Positions 1 to 8,788 are shown, numbered from the stretch's first letter. The stretch is DNA of 64,000 nt from Lachnoclostridium edouardi (GCF_900240245.1 NZ_OESQ01000001.1:645506-709505), one strand, 5' to 3'. Notes: a model not told the origin generated them from the sequence alone. Numbers and translations: made by a program.

Positions 1-129
1 AACCTGATCCATCTTATCAATGATAGGAAGCATCTGTTCGGTTGTCATTCTGGTTGCGATTAAAGACTGGTGTGCGTCACGAAGGACTGTCTCCACAATC
101 TTAACCGGCTTTTTCTCTATCTCTGCCAT
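1..129 (-). CDS. Oxaloacetate decarboxylase alpha / 5S carboxyltransferase subunit (N-terminus only)
   Basis: Only the first 43 codons are in the window; the gene runs off the left edge. The start of the protein (MAEIEKKPVKIVETVLRDAHQS) carries the ETxLRDxHQS signature of the HMGL-like carboxyltransferase domain found in OadA, PycB and the transcarboxylase 5S subunit. These enzymes use a divalent metal to move CO2 between biotin and a 2-oxoacid (oxaloacetate/pyruvate). A clean AGGAGG-type site lies 5 to 15 bases upstream. It is the last visible gene of the mmdA-oadG-bccP-oadB operon. Whether it has its own biotin domain cannot be seen. Family call is firm; the exact substrate is inferred. Confidence 0.85.
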   Translation of the reverse strand, partial: MAEIEKKPVKIVETVLRDAHQSLIATRMTTEQMLPIIDKMDQV

Positions 130-190
130 GTTATTTCCTCCTGAAAATTATACTTTGCCGCATAAATGCGGACTACCCAAAAGGGTATCT

Positions 191-1342
191 TTATTTCACA
201 CCGAAAATAGCCATAAATGTACCAGCAGCTACTGCTGTACCGATAACGCCGGCTACGTTTGGTCCCATAGCGTGCATAAGAAGGAAGTTTGTAGGATCTG
301 CATCAGAACCAACCTTCTGGGATACACGGGCTGCCATAGGAACTGCGGATACACCTGCAGATCCGATCAGCGGATTTACCTTTCCGCCGCTTGCCTTGCA
401 CATAATCTTTCCGAATATAACGCCGGCTGCTGTACCAAGAGCAAATGCTACCAGACCTAAAACAACGATTTTAATTGTTGTCATTTTCAGGAAAGCTTCA
501 GCACTTGTAGTAGCGCCTACAGATGTACCAAGAACGATAACTACAATGTACATCAAAGCGTTGGAAGCTGTCTCTGCCAACTGTTTTACAACACCTGACT
601 CACGGAACAGGTTACCTAACATCAGCATACCAACAAGAGGAGCTGTAGTAGGAAGGATCATGCAGACTACAACAGTAACAATAATTGGGAATAAAATCTT
701 TTCCAGCTTAGAAACAGGTCTTAACTGCTCCATTTTAATCTTACGCTCTTCCTCTGATGTAAGCAGCTTCATAATTGGAGGCTGAATAATTGGAACAAGA
801 GCCATGTAAGAATATGCAGCTACAGCGATAGGTCCCATAAATTCTGTCTGTCCCAGCTTACCGCAAAGGAAGATAGATGTAGGGCCGTCGGCGCCGCCGA
901 TAATGGAGATTGCCGCTGCCGCCTTGTCGTTGAATCCCATAAGGATAGCTAAAAAGTATGCGCCGTAAATACCAAACTGAGCTGCCGCACCCAGCAGGAA
1001 GCTTTTAGGGTTGGCAATTAAAGGACCGAAGTCTGTCATCGCGCCTACACCCATGAAAATCAGAGATGGTAAAATACTCCACTCATCTAACAAATAGAAA
1101 TAGTGAAGAAGTCCTGCCACTCCATTGGATGAATCTTCAATTGACAGCATAATATCTGGGTAGATATTAACCAGCAGCATTCCAAAGGAAATCGGCACAA
1201 GAAGCAATGGCTCGAATCCTTTTTTAATAGCCAGGTAAAGGAAAATGAAAGCCACGGCGATCATAACGAAGTTGCCCCAGGTTAAATTGACAAATGCTGT
1301 CTGCTGAAGAAGATTCACAAGTGTATTAGAAATATAATCCAT
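191..1342 (-). CDS. oadB: Na+-pumping decarboxylase beta subunit (OadB/MmdB family)
   Basis: A 383-residue polytopic membrane protein and the Na+-translocating, carboxybiotin-decarboxylating subunit of oxaloacetate, methylmalonyl-CoA or glutaconyl-CoA decarboxylases. The family's conserved membrane-embedded stretch [10 protein letters not shown] (about residue 150) and the later [13 protein letters not shown] region, both linked to Na+ binding, are visible. A GGAGGG site precedes the ATG. It sits between the biotin carrier gene and the 5S-type carboxyltransferase gene, so it should take CO2 from biotin on the small carrier and couple its release to Na+ export. Length is normal for the family. 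Whether the donor is methylmalonyl-CoA or oxaloacetate cannot be told from this subunit. Confidence 0.93.
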   Translation of the reverse strand: MDYISNTLVNLLQQTAFVNLTWGNFVMIAVAFIFLYLAIKKGFEPLLLVPISFGMLLVNIYPDIMLSIEDSSNGVAGLLHYFYLLDEWSILPSLIFMGVGAMTDFGPLIANPKSFLLGAAAQFGIYGAYFLAILMGFNDKAAAAISIIGGADGPTSIFLCGKLGQTEFMGPIAVAAYSYMALVPIIQPPIMKLLTSEEERKIKMEQLRPVSKLEKILFPIIVTVVVCMILPTTAPLVGMLMLGNLFRESGVVKQLAETASNALMYIVVIVLGTSVGATTSAEAFLKMTTIKIVVLGLVAFALGTAAGVIFGKIMCKASGGKVNPLIGSAGVSAVPMAARVSQKVGSDADPTNFLLMHAMGPNVAGVIGTAVAAGTFMAIFGVK

Positions 1343-1386
1343 GTTAATCCCTCCATGTGGAATGCCCTATTGCATCCACCTTAATC

Positions 1387-1752
1387 CTAGTTTAATGTAG
1401 CGATAGTTGCGCCTGCTTCTACAGAGTCACCGTTTGCTACGTTGATGGTTGCAACAGTTCCGTCCTGAGGAGCTACAATTTCATTTTCCATCTTCATGGC
1501 TTCCAGAATTACCAGAACGTCGCCCTTCTTAACTGCCTGTCCTGCGCTTGCTTTCACACCCAGAATTTTTCCTGGCATTGGAGCTGCAACTACTACGCCG
1601 CCTGCTGCGCCTGCCGGTGCTGCTGCCTTTGGAGCTGCCTTTGGTGCTGCTGGCGCTGCTTTTTTAGCTGCTACAGCTGCTCCTGTGGAAGCGCCTTCTT
1701 CTACGGTTACGTCATAAACATTTCCATTAACTGTAATTGTATAATTTTTCAT
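1387..1752 (-). CDS. Biotin carboxyl carrier protein (1.3S-type)
   Basis: A 121-residue biotin carrier. It has a short N-terminal segment, a flexible Ala/Pro/Lys linker (about residues 25-50) and a C-terminal biotinyl domain with the canonical EAMKMENE motif; Lys87 is the expected biotin attachment site. Stand-alone carriers of this size serve the Na+ pumping decarboxylases (gamma/delta of Mmd) and propionibacterial transcarboxylase. Here it lies between oadG and oadB and would shuttle carboxybiotin between the cytosolic carboxyltransferases and the membrane subunit. An AGGAGG site sits 8 bases before the ATG. The Ala-rich linker gives GC-rich sequence but no sign of transfer. Confidence 0.95.
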   Translation of the reverse strand: MKNYTITVNGNVYDVTVEEGASTGAAVAAKKAAPAAPKAAPKAAAPAGAAGGVVVAAPMPGKILGVKASAGQAVKKGDVLVILEAMKMENEIVAPQDGTVATINVANGDSVEAGATIATLN

Positions 1753-1773
1753 GTTGTTTTCCTCCTAAATAAA

Positions 1774-2520
1774 TTAAGCTCTTTTCCATTTTGCTCCGCT
1801 TTTGCGTCTGATGGAGCGAACTACCAGACCGTCTGCAGAGGCTCCTGTAGAAGCTGCAATCGCTGCTGTAATAACAGCAACCAGCTCCAGATCGTCAGTC
1901 AGCTCTTCTTCCACTTTTGCAACAGGTGCAGGAGCAACTGCAACCGGCGCCTCGGACTGCTTTCTCATCTTAGCCTCAGCAGCATTAATGAACTTAAAGC
2001 AGTAAATCAGGAAGCTGATGAAAATCAGTACGCAGAATACAGTTCCCATACCCAACAAAGTGTTCAGAGCAGCTTTTTCCATATTCTCGGCAAAGCTGTA
2101 TTCTGGAACCATGCTGACAGAAGTAGGAACGCCTGTTCTGTCCATGAAAATCTTAATCTCTACATTTCTTTTTTCAAACTGTGCCTGGATGATGCCTACA
2201 TAGCCCTTATCTGCTTTTTCAGCTGTGGAGCCTTCAATAGCAACAAGGTCGCCTGTATCCTTTACTACGCCCTTCCAAGTCATAAAGGTAGCAGCAGTCA
2301 CCTTTTCATCAGCGTCTTCTGCCTCAGCGATCATCTCATCCAGATCTTCCTCTGGAACAGATACTACTGAGCTGAAATAATTTTCAGAAAGAAGGCAGAC
2401 CTGAGTGGCTATATCAGGATCTAAAGCGTTGTCCTCTGTGTCGGCCTTGCTGCATGCAGTCATGGCGAAGAGGCAGGTGATCATGCACAGTGCCAGCAAT
2501 ACGCGTTTTATATTTTTCAT
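1774..2520 (-). CDS. OadG-like subunit with N-terminal exported lipoprotein domain
   Basis: A 248-residue protein of two parts. Residues 1-23 form a signal with lipobox-like end (FAMTAC), followed by an extracytoplasmic domain of about 120 residues that I cannot assign firmly. A single hydrophobic helix (about residues 150-172) follows, then a Pro/Ala linker and a C-terminal tail ending in LVAVITAAIAAS...VVRSIRR, the typical OadG/MmdD tail that binds the beta and biotin subunits. Classical OadG is only about 80-100 residues with one helix, so the exported front half is an addition. It lies between mmdA and the biotin carrier gene. A GAGGTG site supports the start. The function as assembly/anchor subunit is by family; the role of the outer domain is unknown. 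Confidence 0.8.
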   Translation of the reverse strand: MKNIKRVLLALCMITCLFAMTACSKADTEDNALDPDIATQVCLLSENYFSSVVSVPEEDLDEMIAEAEDADEKVTAATFMTWKGVVKDTGDLVAIEGSTAEKADKGYVGIIQAQFEKRNVEIKIFMDRTGVPTSVSMVPEYSFAENMEKAALNTLLGMGTVFCVLIFISFLIYCFKFINAAEAKMRKQSEAPVAVAPAPVAKVEEELTDDLELVAVITAAIAASTGASADGLVVRSIRRKSGAKWKRA

Positions 2521-2538
2521 ATATCTGTCACCTCGTTA

Positions 2539-3993
2539 TTATACTGTACCGTGTTTCTTAGCCGGACGTTCCTCTCTCTTTGTGAACAGCATCTCAAAAG
2601 CAGCGATTACTCTTTTTCTTGTATCACAGGCTTCAATGATGTCGTCAACATATCCTCTTCTGGCAGCGGCTTCTGCACTGGCCTGAAGTTTCTGATACTC
2701 TGCAGCCTTCTCGTTAATCAGGGCTACTGCATCATCTGCCTTGGCAATATCGTCTGCATATATAATCTTTGCTGCCGCATTAGAATCCATCATGCCAATA
2801 GAAGCGCCTGGCCATGCATATACCATATCAGCGCCAATAGACTTGCTGCACATGGTCAGGTATGCAGAACCGTATGCCTCGCCAACTACTACAGTAACTT
2901 TAGGCACATTTGCATTTGCATAAGCATATGTCAGCTTAGCTGCTGCTTTTGCAATTCTTTTTTCAGTACACTTTGAGGCTTTATAACCTTTTACATTTAC
3001 AAGGGTTAATACAGGAATATTAAATGCATCACAGAACTCAACAAATTCTGCGGCCTTCTCACATCCCTTAGCTGTTAATGTTCCGTCAAATGTTTCTTTC
3101 TTCTCTCCGTCATCTCCGTATACTTCTTTACGGTTGGCAACACAGCCTACTGTGCTTCCGTTCAGACGTACAAAACCAGTTACCATATCAGGCGCAAACG
3201 CTCCCTTTACTTCCATAAAGAAGTTGTCGTCTGAAATAACCTTTAATGCTTCTGCAGTATCTCCTGCCCAGCCTTCCAGACCTTCGCAGACTCTGTTTAA
3301 ATCGTCTGTGCACTCGTCGTAGGACATATCGTCCTCATTGTTAGCCGGCAGAATGGAAACCAGGCCTCTGATCTGAGCCAGAATGTCCTCCTCAGTTCCT
3401 ACAAAGTCAACTGCCCCTGTCTCTTCACTTTGGAATGCTGCAGCAGCTGTGTCACATTTGCCTGTATAATTGCCGTCCAGAGCGTTTGGAGAATTAACAA
3501 ATAATTTTCCCTTTTTCTCTTCCATAAATGTGAAATCAGATAAAGCAGCTGTTACTGCCATACCGCCTCCACATACGCCAAATATAGCGGAAATCTGCGG
3601 AACTACGCCGGAAGCCATAGTCTGATTCAAATACAGTTCACCAAATCCGTTTAAAGCGTCAGTTGCTTCCTGAAGGCGCAGACCTGCGCAGTCGATCAAA
3701 CCGATCACTGGCGCGCCCATTTTCATAGCCATTCCATAGATGTTAGAAATTTTCTTTGCGTGCATCTCGCCCATAGATCCTCCCAGTACGGAAGCGTCCT
3801 GGCTGTACACATACACAAGGTTGCCTTCAATGGTACCATATCCGGTAACCACGCCGTCTGCAGGTGTTGCCTGCTCAGTCATATTGAAATCTGTGTTTCT
3901 GGCAGTTACATAGCCGCCGATTTCAACAAAACTGCTCTCATCAAGTAACAGGTTAATACGATTACTTGCTGATGTTTGTGCTGAATTACTCAT
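2539..3993 (-). CDS. mmdA: Acyl-CoA/biotin carboxyltransferase, MmdA (12S) family
   Basis: A 484-residue protein with both halves of the crotonase-fold carboxyltransferase. The N-half has VYSQDASVLGGSMGE-type and GGGMAVTAALSDF segments; the C-half has VVVGEAYGSAYLTM. This family transfers CO2 from (S)-methylmalonyl-CoA or a related acyl-CoA to biotin. The start is set at 3993 because TCCTCC (4001-4006, reading as GGAGGA) lies 7 bases before this ATG, while the ATG at 4008 has no ribosome site. It is the first gene of the decarboxylase operon. Together with the OadA/5S-like gene at the other end this gives the 12S+5S+1.3S composition of transcarboxylase plus an OadB pump. Substrate unproven. 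Confidence 0.88.
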   Translation of the reverse strand: MSNSAQTSASNRINLLLDESSFVEIGGYVTARNTDFNMTEQATPADGVVTGYGTIEGNLVYVYSQDASVLGGSMGEMHAKKISNIYGMAMKMGAPVIGLIDCAGLRLQEATDALNGFGELYLNQTMASGVVPQISAIFGVCGGGMAVTAALSDFTFMEEKKGKLFVNSPNALDGNYTGKCDTAAAAFQSEETGAVDFVGTEEDILAQIRGLVSILPANNEDDMSYDECTDDLNRVCEGLEGWAGDTAEALKVISDDNFFMEVKGAFAPDMVTGFVRLNGSTVGCVANRKEVYGDDGEKKETFDGTLTAKGCEKAAEFVEFCDAFNIPVLTLVNVKGYKASKCTEKRIAKAAAKLTYAYANANVPKVTVVVGEAYGSAYLTMCSKSIGADMVYAWPGASIGMMDSNAAAKIIYADDIAKADDAVALINEKAAEYQKLQASAEAAARRGYVDDIIEACDTRKRVIAAFEMLFTKREERPAKKHGTV

Positions 3994-4083
3994 TTTGCAG
4001 TCCTCCATTTTGTAATATTTTCACAATGGTTGTTAAATCTCTAACAGAACATTGCTTGTGAAATCAAATTTCTGCCGATTATA

Positions 4084-4112
4084 ATTGTATAATGATTTAA
4101 CAAAAATTTCAA
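4084..4112 (-). promoter_or_regulatory. Promoter of the decarboxylase operon with flanking inverted repeat
   Basis: On the minus strand TTGAAA (4107-4112) and TACAAT (4084-4089) are 17 bases apart, a good sigma-A promoter about 90 bases before mmdA. A perfect 10-base inverted repeat, TTGTTAAATC at 4030-4039 and GATTTAACAA at 4094-4103, places one arm inside the promoter spacer and the other in the leader, so it may be a two-site operator. Confidence 0.6.
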
Positions 4113-4161
4113 GCAGTTTTTGGCAAAATATCAACATTTTAGTTTACATAATTTTCAAGCT

Positions 4162-5004
4162 TTAGTCTTTTTTGCGCAATGTAAACCCTCTTCCTCTGAC
4201 TTCATTGACTTTATTAATAATCATAAAGGCTTTCGGGTCAAATTCCATAACTAATTGGTTTAATTTTACCAGCTCTCTATTAGAAAGCACAACCATCACT
4301 TCATACGAATTTTGCTTCAGATATCCGCCTTTCATGGCAAGCAGGGTGGTTCCCCTGTCCAGTCTGGTCTGAATTGCCTGATTAATCTCCTCATAGTGGG
4401 TACTGATAATTTTTGCCTGCATCTGCTGGGTGCCTATCGTCATAATTTTATCAATCACTGTTGTATATACTAATATTAAGATTAAGCTGTACAAAGCTTT
4501 TTCTAAGCTGGAAAACGTCATCTGAAGCAGCAAAATCGTTACGTCCGCCACGTAGATTGAAGCCGATACAGGAATACCCAGTTTTTTATTTAGAATCAGA
4601 GGAGGGATGTCCATTCCTCCGGTGGATGCCCCTGCTCTTAACACAATTCCGATGCCCAATCCAATTACAAGACCAGAGATCAAAGTTGCTAACATAAGAT
4701 CCTCTGTCAAAGGAGCTGTTATAGTTTTTTCCACATAAGCCAAAATTACAGGAAAATAAAAGGTACTGATAATTGTAGTTAAAGCGAACTTTCTTCCCAA
4801 AACCAAAGCTCCCACTACAAACATTACAATATTTAAGACACCTACAATAGACGAAACCGGCAGCTTTAAATAGTGGTTGAGTGCCAGGGCGATTCCTGTT
4901 CCTCCTCCCATCATCAGCTGGGCTTTCATAAGAAAGGCCCCGATTCCAAAAGCCAGAATTGTATTCCCCACAAATACACTAACTATAGTTTTAAGGTTTT
5001 TCAT
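4162..5004 (-). CDS. YitT family membrane protein
   Basis: A 280-residue protein of the YitT/DUF161 type. About five N-terminal membrane segments (residues 5-165) with Gly-rich GGGTGIAL and RAGASTGGMDI motifs precede a soluble C-terminal DUF2179 domain (about 200-275) with the ...TTLLAMKGGYL... core. Such proteins are widespread in Firmicutes and their substrate is not established. GGGGGA precedes the ATG. It has its own promoter overlapping the end of the upstream carboxypeptidase gene and a terminator-like hairpin in its leader, so transcription attenuation is possible. It is probably not part of the decarboxylase operon, which has its own promoter downstream. Confidence 0.85.
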   Translation of the reverse strand: MKNLKTIVSVFVGNTILAFGIGAFLMKAQLMMGGGTGIALALNHYLKLPVSSIVGVLNIVMFVVGALVLGRKFALTTIISTFYFPVILAYVEKTITAPLTEDLMLATLISGLVIGLGIGIVLRAGASTGGMDIPPLILNKKLGIPVSASIYVADVTILLLQMTFSSLEKALYSLILILVYTTVIDKIMTIGTQQMQAKIISTHYEEINQAIQTRLDRGTTLLAMKGGYLKQNSYEVMVVLSNRELVKLNQLVMEFDPKAFMIINKVNEVRGRGFTLRKKD

Positions 5005-5037
5005 GTGTAATTTCCCCCGATATTATGCGCAAAAAGA

Positions 5038-5126
5038 GCGCTGCAACATGCTGACTATTTACTCGTCAGATCTGCAACGCCCTTCAGCATTAAAGAAATT
5101 ATACCATTTTTTTCTCTTCTCATCAA
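5038..5126 (-). promoter_or_regulatory. yitT promoter and leader hairpin with U-tract
   Basis: The promoter on the minus strand is TTGATG (5121-5126), 17 bases, TATAAT (5098-5103). About ten bases after the likely start comes a long hairpin (5038-5080; arms GCGTTGCA and TTGCAGCGC with an inner CTGAC/GTCAG stem). It is followed by TCTTTTT, still 30 bases before the yitT ATG. This has the form of an intrinsic terminator in a 5' leader. It could equally end read-through from dacF. Confidence 0.5.
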
Positions 5127-6472
5127 GGAGTTTTTTCCATCCACGGAAGGCAGCTGGCAGCCACTTTTTCTAAACACCAGGACAAGGTCAGCTGTTTTAC
5201 ATCTTCTTTGGCAACTACCGGATAAGAGCCAAATATCTGCCCGTTTAGAGAATACTCTACAGAGCCTACTACGTCTCCCTTTCTTACAGGTGCAGTCAGC
5301 TGCTTTTCTACTTGACATTGCACCTTAGCCTTCTCTCCTTCCTTTAAAAGAATTTTTAAATCCTCATCCTTTTTTTCTACATCCACCTTTACCTCTGTCT
5401 GAACAGATAAATCTCCTTCCGGCGGAACTGCATTTTCCACCGGAATGGGGGACAGCTTCATATCCTGCCATACATTTTCATATTCATAGTTTTCCATGGC
5501 ATATTCCATCAGCTTCCTTGTATCCGTCCACTTATATGTTTTATGAGGCGGCCATCCGCAGCCTAAAAGAGCTACAATAAACAAACGGTCCTCATCTTCT
5601 ACAGCCCCCACATATGAATATCCTGCGTTATTAGTAAAACCTGTTTTTCCCGTTAAAGCTCCTTCCATCATAGTCAGCAAAGCATTATGGTTTGTGCAGG
5701 AATAAGTTTTCTTTCCTGTTTTGTCAGTAAATGTATAAGCCGGGGTCCTTGTAATTTCCAGAAACTTTTCTCTGGCCGGAGACTGAGTAATGCAATACCT
5801 TAATATTTTGGCTAAATCCTCAGCCGTTGTAGAGTGAACCTTTGTCTCTCCATTTTCATCCTCTTTTTCTTCGTCCAGGCCGTTGGGCGTAATAAACCAG
5901 GTGTCAGCACAGCCAATATCTCTGGCCTTTTGATTCATCAGATCAGCAAATCCTTCTACGCTGCCGCTTATATGCTCTGCAATTACTACGGCTGAATCAT
6001 TGTGGGATTCCAGCATTAAAGAATACAACAGATCCTTTAAAGCAAATTCTGTTCCTGCAGAAGCTCCTAAGTGCACCTGAGGCTGCGACGCCGCATAAGA
6101 CGATACTGTTACTGTATCTTCCAGATTACCTGTCTCCAAAGCTAAAATACATGTCATAATCTTAGTTGTGCTGGCCATGGGCCTTTGTTCCTTCTCGTTT
6201 TTTCCATAAAGTACCCGCCCTGAATCTCCGTCTATTAGAACAGCTGAAATTGCATTTAGCTGGAGAGCTGTCTGATGAGCATTTCCAGTATTAACCGCCG
6301 CTTCCTCCGGCTGCTCCCCTTCCTTTTCTGTTTCCTTTTCCCTGGTTTCGCCGGCATCTGTCTGCCATATACGCCCCGCCTCAGCCGACCATATTTCAGT
6401 TCCATAGTCTGCAGCTAAGTACCCTGCCGCCAGACATGCCAGCAGAAGACACATGGACATTAACTTTTTCAT
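5123..6472 (-). CDS. D-alanyl-D-alanine carboxypeptidase (PBP5/DacF type)
   Basis: A 449-residue exported serine peptidase that removes the terminal D-Ala from peptidoglycan stem peptides. The signal peptide covers about residues 1-23. The three active-site motifs are present: STTK (SxxK nucleophile), SHN (SxN) and KTG. The C-terminal region matches the beta-rich PBP5_C domain (SPIPVENA... to the end); unlike many homologues, no clear C-terminal amphipathic helix is obvious. The start is set at the second Met (6472) because GGGGG lies just before it; the ATG at 6493 lacks a site. An acidic Glu-rich linker follows the signal. It ends inside the yitT promoter. Confidence 0.9.
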   Translation of the reverse strand: MKKLMSMCLLLACLAAGYLAADYGTEIWSAEAGRIWQTDAGETREKETEKEGEQPEEAAVNTGNAHQTALQLNAISAVLIDGDSGRVLYGKNEKEQRPMASTTKIMTCILALETGNLEDTVTVSSYAASQPQVHLGASAGTEFALKDLLYSLMLESHNDSAVVIAEHISGSVEGFADLMNQKARDIGCADTWFITPNGLDEEKEDENGETKVHSTTAEDLAKILRYCITQSPAREKFLEITRTPAYTFTDKTGKKTYSCTNHNALLTMMEGALTGKTGFTNNAGYSYVGAVEDEDRLFIVALLGCGWPPHKTYKWTDTRKLMEYAMENYEYENVWQDMKLSPIPVENAVPPEGDLSVQTEVKVDVEKKDEDLKILLKEGEKAKVQCQVEKQLTAPVRKGDVVGSVEYSLNGQIFGSYPVVAKEDVKQLTLSWCLEKVAASCLPWMEKTP

Positions 6473-6541
6473 GGCATCCCCCTTTTTCTCCATTACTTTA
6501 TCTTATTCTGGTATACTTTTTCCTATTCCCTGGATTTTCTA

Positions 6542-6570
6542 TTGATTCCGAACGTACATTCTGGTATACT
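6542..6570 (+). promoter_or_regulatory. dinB promoter with LexA (SOS) box
   Basis: TTGATT (6542-6547), 17 bases, TATACT (6565-6570), with TG one base before the -10, make an extended -10 promoter. Between them lies CGAACGTACATTCT (6549-6562), close to the Gram-positive LexA box CGAAC-N4-GTTCG with two to three mismatches in the right half. The place of the box, across the promoter of an error-prone polymerase gene, supports SOS control. Confidence 0.6.
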
Positions 6571-6598
6571 AAAAAGACATTTCTAATGGAGGATGGTT

Positions 6599-7873
6599 AT
6601 GGAGCAGGAACGTTTGATTTTTCATATTGATGTGAATTCTGCATTTTTAAGCTGGGAATCTGTATACAGGCTAAAACAGAATCCTTCTGCTTTAGATCTG
6701 CGCACAATTCCCTCCGCCGTAGGAGGGGACGCCAGCAAGCGCCACGGCATTGTGCTGGCAAAGTCCGCCCCTGCAAAAAAGTATGGCATTGTTACTGCCG
6801 AGCCTTTGGCTCAGGCCTTAAAAAAGTGTCCCCATCTTGTGATCGTCCCCTCCAGATTTGAACTGTATATTGAAAATTCCAATAACCTGATAAAGTTGTT
6901 AGAAGAGTACACTCCTGATATTGAAAAGTTCAGTATAGACGAAGCATTTTTAGATATGACCAGCACCATTCATTTATTTGGCAGCCCCAGGGAAACTGCA
7001 GACCATATCAGAGAGCGAATTGAAAAGGAATTAGGTTTTACAGTTAATATTGGCATCGCTCCCAATAAGCTGCTGGCCAAAATGGCCTCAGACTTTCAAA
7101 AACCTAATAAAACCCACACCTTATATTTACATGAAATCAAAGAAAAGCTGTGGCCTCTTCCCATCAGAGACTTATTTTTTGTAGGAGGCGCCGCTCAAAA
7201 AAAGTTGCATTCTATAGGAATCCGCACTATCGGGCAGCTGGCGGCGGCAGACCTTTCTATTTTAAAGCTTCACTTAGGTGAAAAATATGCTATTTTAATT
7301 CATCAGTATGCCAATGGAATCGACGATTCTCCTGTGGAGGAGCGGACTCCTGTAAATAAAGGATACGGCAACAGCATCACCCTCTCCCATGATGTGTCTG
7401 ATTATAATACGGCCTGCCAGGTGCTGCTGTCTTTAGCTGAGACTGTAGGCGCCCGTCTTAGGGCAGATCATGTGCTGTGCAGCTCTGTATGTGTGGAATT
7501 AAAGGATTGGCAGTTTCAGGTCCAGTCCCACCAAACAGGCCTTTCCAGTCCCACCGACTCCACCTCAGTGATTTATCAGGAGGCCTGCCGGCTGTTGAAG
7601 GAGGCCTGGAGCGGCATTCCCTTACGTCTCCTGGGCTTACGGGCAGGAAAAATCGACGACAGCAGTTTTACTCAGATCAGCTTATTTGATACGGAAAAAA
7701 CTAGAAAACAGCAGAATTTAGAAAAGGCTGTAGATTTTATCAGAAATAAATATGGCACTGACATTATTAAAAGGGCCAGCTTTTTACAGCAGAATGCTCC
7801 TGTAGATCACGCGGCGGGAAAGCATAAGCACTTGTGGAAAAACGGAGACCAGGAAGAATGGAGAAACCAGTAA
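6599..7873 (+). CDS. dinB: DNA polymerase IV (Y family)
   Basis: A 424-residue translesion DNA polymerase. Motif I (FHIDVNSAF, near residue 10) and motif III (SIDEAFLD, about residue 115) carry the catalytic acidic residues; the HhH/thumb region (NKLLAKMASDFQKPN) and a little-finger domain follow. The start is the second ATG because GGAGG (6588-6592) abuts the first ATG at 6593 but lies 6 bases from the one at 6599. It is divergent from dacF, probably LexA-regulated, and followed after 3 bases by an RluA-type gene. Length is slightly over the usual 350-410 owing to a C-terminal extension. Confidence 0.95.
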   Translation: MEQERLIFHIDVNSAFLSWESVYRLKQNPSALDLRTIPSAVGGDASKRHGIVLAKSAPAKKYGIVTAEPLAQALKKCPHLVIVPSRFELYIENSNNLIKLLEEYTPDIEKFSIDEAFLDMTSTIHLFGSPRETADHIRERIEKELGFTVNIGIAPNKLLAKMASDFQKPNKTHTLYLHEIKEKLWPLPIRDLFFVGGAAQKKLHSIGIRTIGQLAAADLSILKLHLGEKYAILIHQYANGIDDSPVEERTPVNKGYGNSITLSHDVSDYNTACQVLLSLAETVGARLRADHVLCSSVCVELKDWQFQVQSHQTGLSSPTDSTSVIYQEACRLLKEAWSGIPLRLLGLRAGKIDDSSFTQISLFDTEKTRKQQNLEKAVDFIRNKYGTDIIKRASFLQQNAPVDHAAGKHKHLWKNGDQEEWRNQ

Positions 7874-7876
7874 GCC

Positions 7877-8788
7877 ATGAAAAAAATTATTTGTTATAAT
7901 ATTACAGAAAAACAGGCCGGAAAAAGCGTGGAGCTTTTTCTAAAAAGCCTGGGATATTCAAAAAATATAATTGTTCATTTGAGAAATACTCCTATGGGGC
8001 TCACCGTCTCCGGCGATTTGGTATACACTACTTATATATTAAAGGCCGGTCAAAAGCTTACTGTTACTTTAATAGAGGAACAGTCTTCCCACAACATAGT
8101 GCCCGTTCCCATGAAGCTCTCCATTGTATATGAGGACGAAGATATTTTAGTCGTAAACAAGCAGGCAGGAGTTCCCATCCACCCTTCCCAGGGTAATTTT
8201 TCCAACACCCTGGCCAACGGTCTGGCCTGGTATTTTCAGGAAAAAGGACAGGCCTTTGTTTACCGGGCAATTAACCGCCTGGACCGGGACACTACAGGAC
8301 TACTCATTGTGGCAAAGCACATGCTGTCCGCATGTATTTTATCGGCTATGGTGGCCTCCAGACAGATTCACAGAGAATACCTGGCTGTAGTCCGGGGAAT
8401 GACTTTGCAAAAAGGACAGGTGGAAGCTCCCATTGCCAGAGTCCACCACTCCACAATTGAGCGGTGTGTAAACTACGCCGAGGGAGATAAGGCGCGGACA
8501 TTTTACAAAAGGCTGTGTTACAATCCGGACTGCCGCTGCTCTCTTTTAAGCCTTCACTTAGAAAGCGGAAGAACTCATCAAATCCGCGTTCACATGAAGG
8601 CCATCGGCCATCCCCTGCCTGGGGATTTTCTCTATAACCCAGATTATCATTATATAAGACGGCAGGCTCTCCACTCTCACAGGCTGAAGTTTTCTCACCC
8701 TCTTACCGGAGAGAAGATGTGTTTTACTGCCCCTATTCCTGAGGATATGAAGTTTGCTCTCAGCCCTCCTGACTTTGAAATCCCATAA
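7877..8788 (+). CDS. RluA/RluD family pseudouridine synthase
   Basis: A 303-residue enzyme that converts uridine to pseudouridine in rRNA or tRNA. An N-terminal S4-like stretch (about residues 15-60) precedes the catalytic domain with the signature INRLDRDTTGLLIVAK (catalytic Asp in RLD, about residue 137) and the SGRTHQIRVH motif. Only three bases separate it from dinB, so the two are probably cotranscribed. Its last 29 bases overlap the tail-to-tail rsmF-like gene on the other strand. Which of the RluA-family sites it modifies cannot be decided from sequence alone. Confidence 0.92.
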   Translation: MKKIICYNITEKQAGKSVELFLKSLGYSKNIIVHLRNTPMGLTVSGDLVYTTYILKAGQKLTVTLIEEQSSHNIVPVPMKLSIVYEDEDILVVNKQAGVPIHPSQGNFSNTLANGLAWYFQEKGQAFVYRAINRLDRDTTGLLIVAKHMLSACILSAMVASRQIHREYLAVVRGMTLQKGQVEAPIARVHHSTIERCVNYAEGDKARTFYKRLCYNPDCRCSLLSLHLESGRTHQIRVHMKAIGHPLPGDFLYNPDYHYIRRQALHSHRLKFSHPLTGEKMCFTAPIPEDMKFALSPPDFEIP

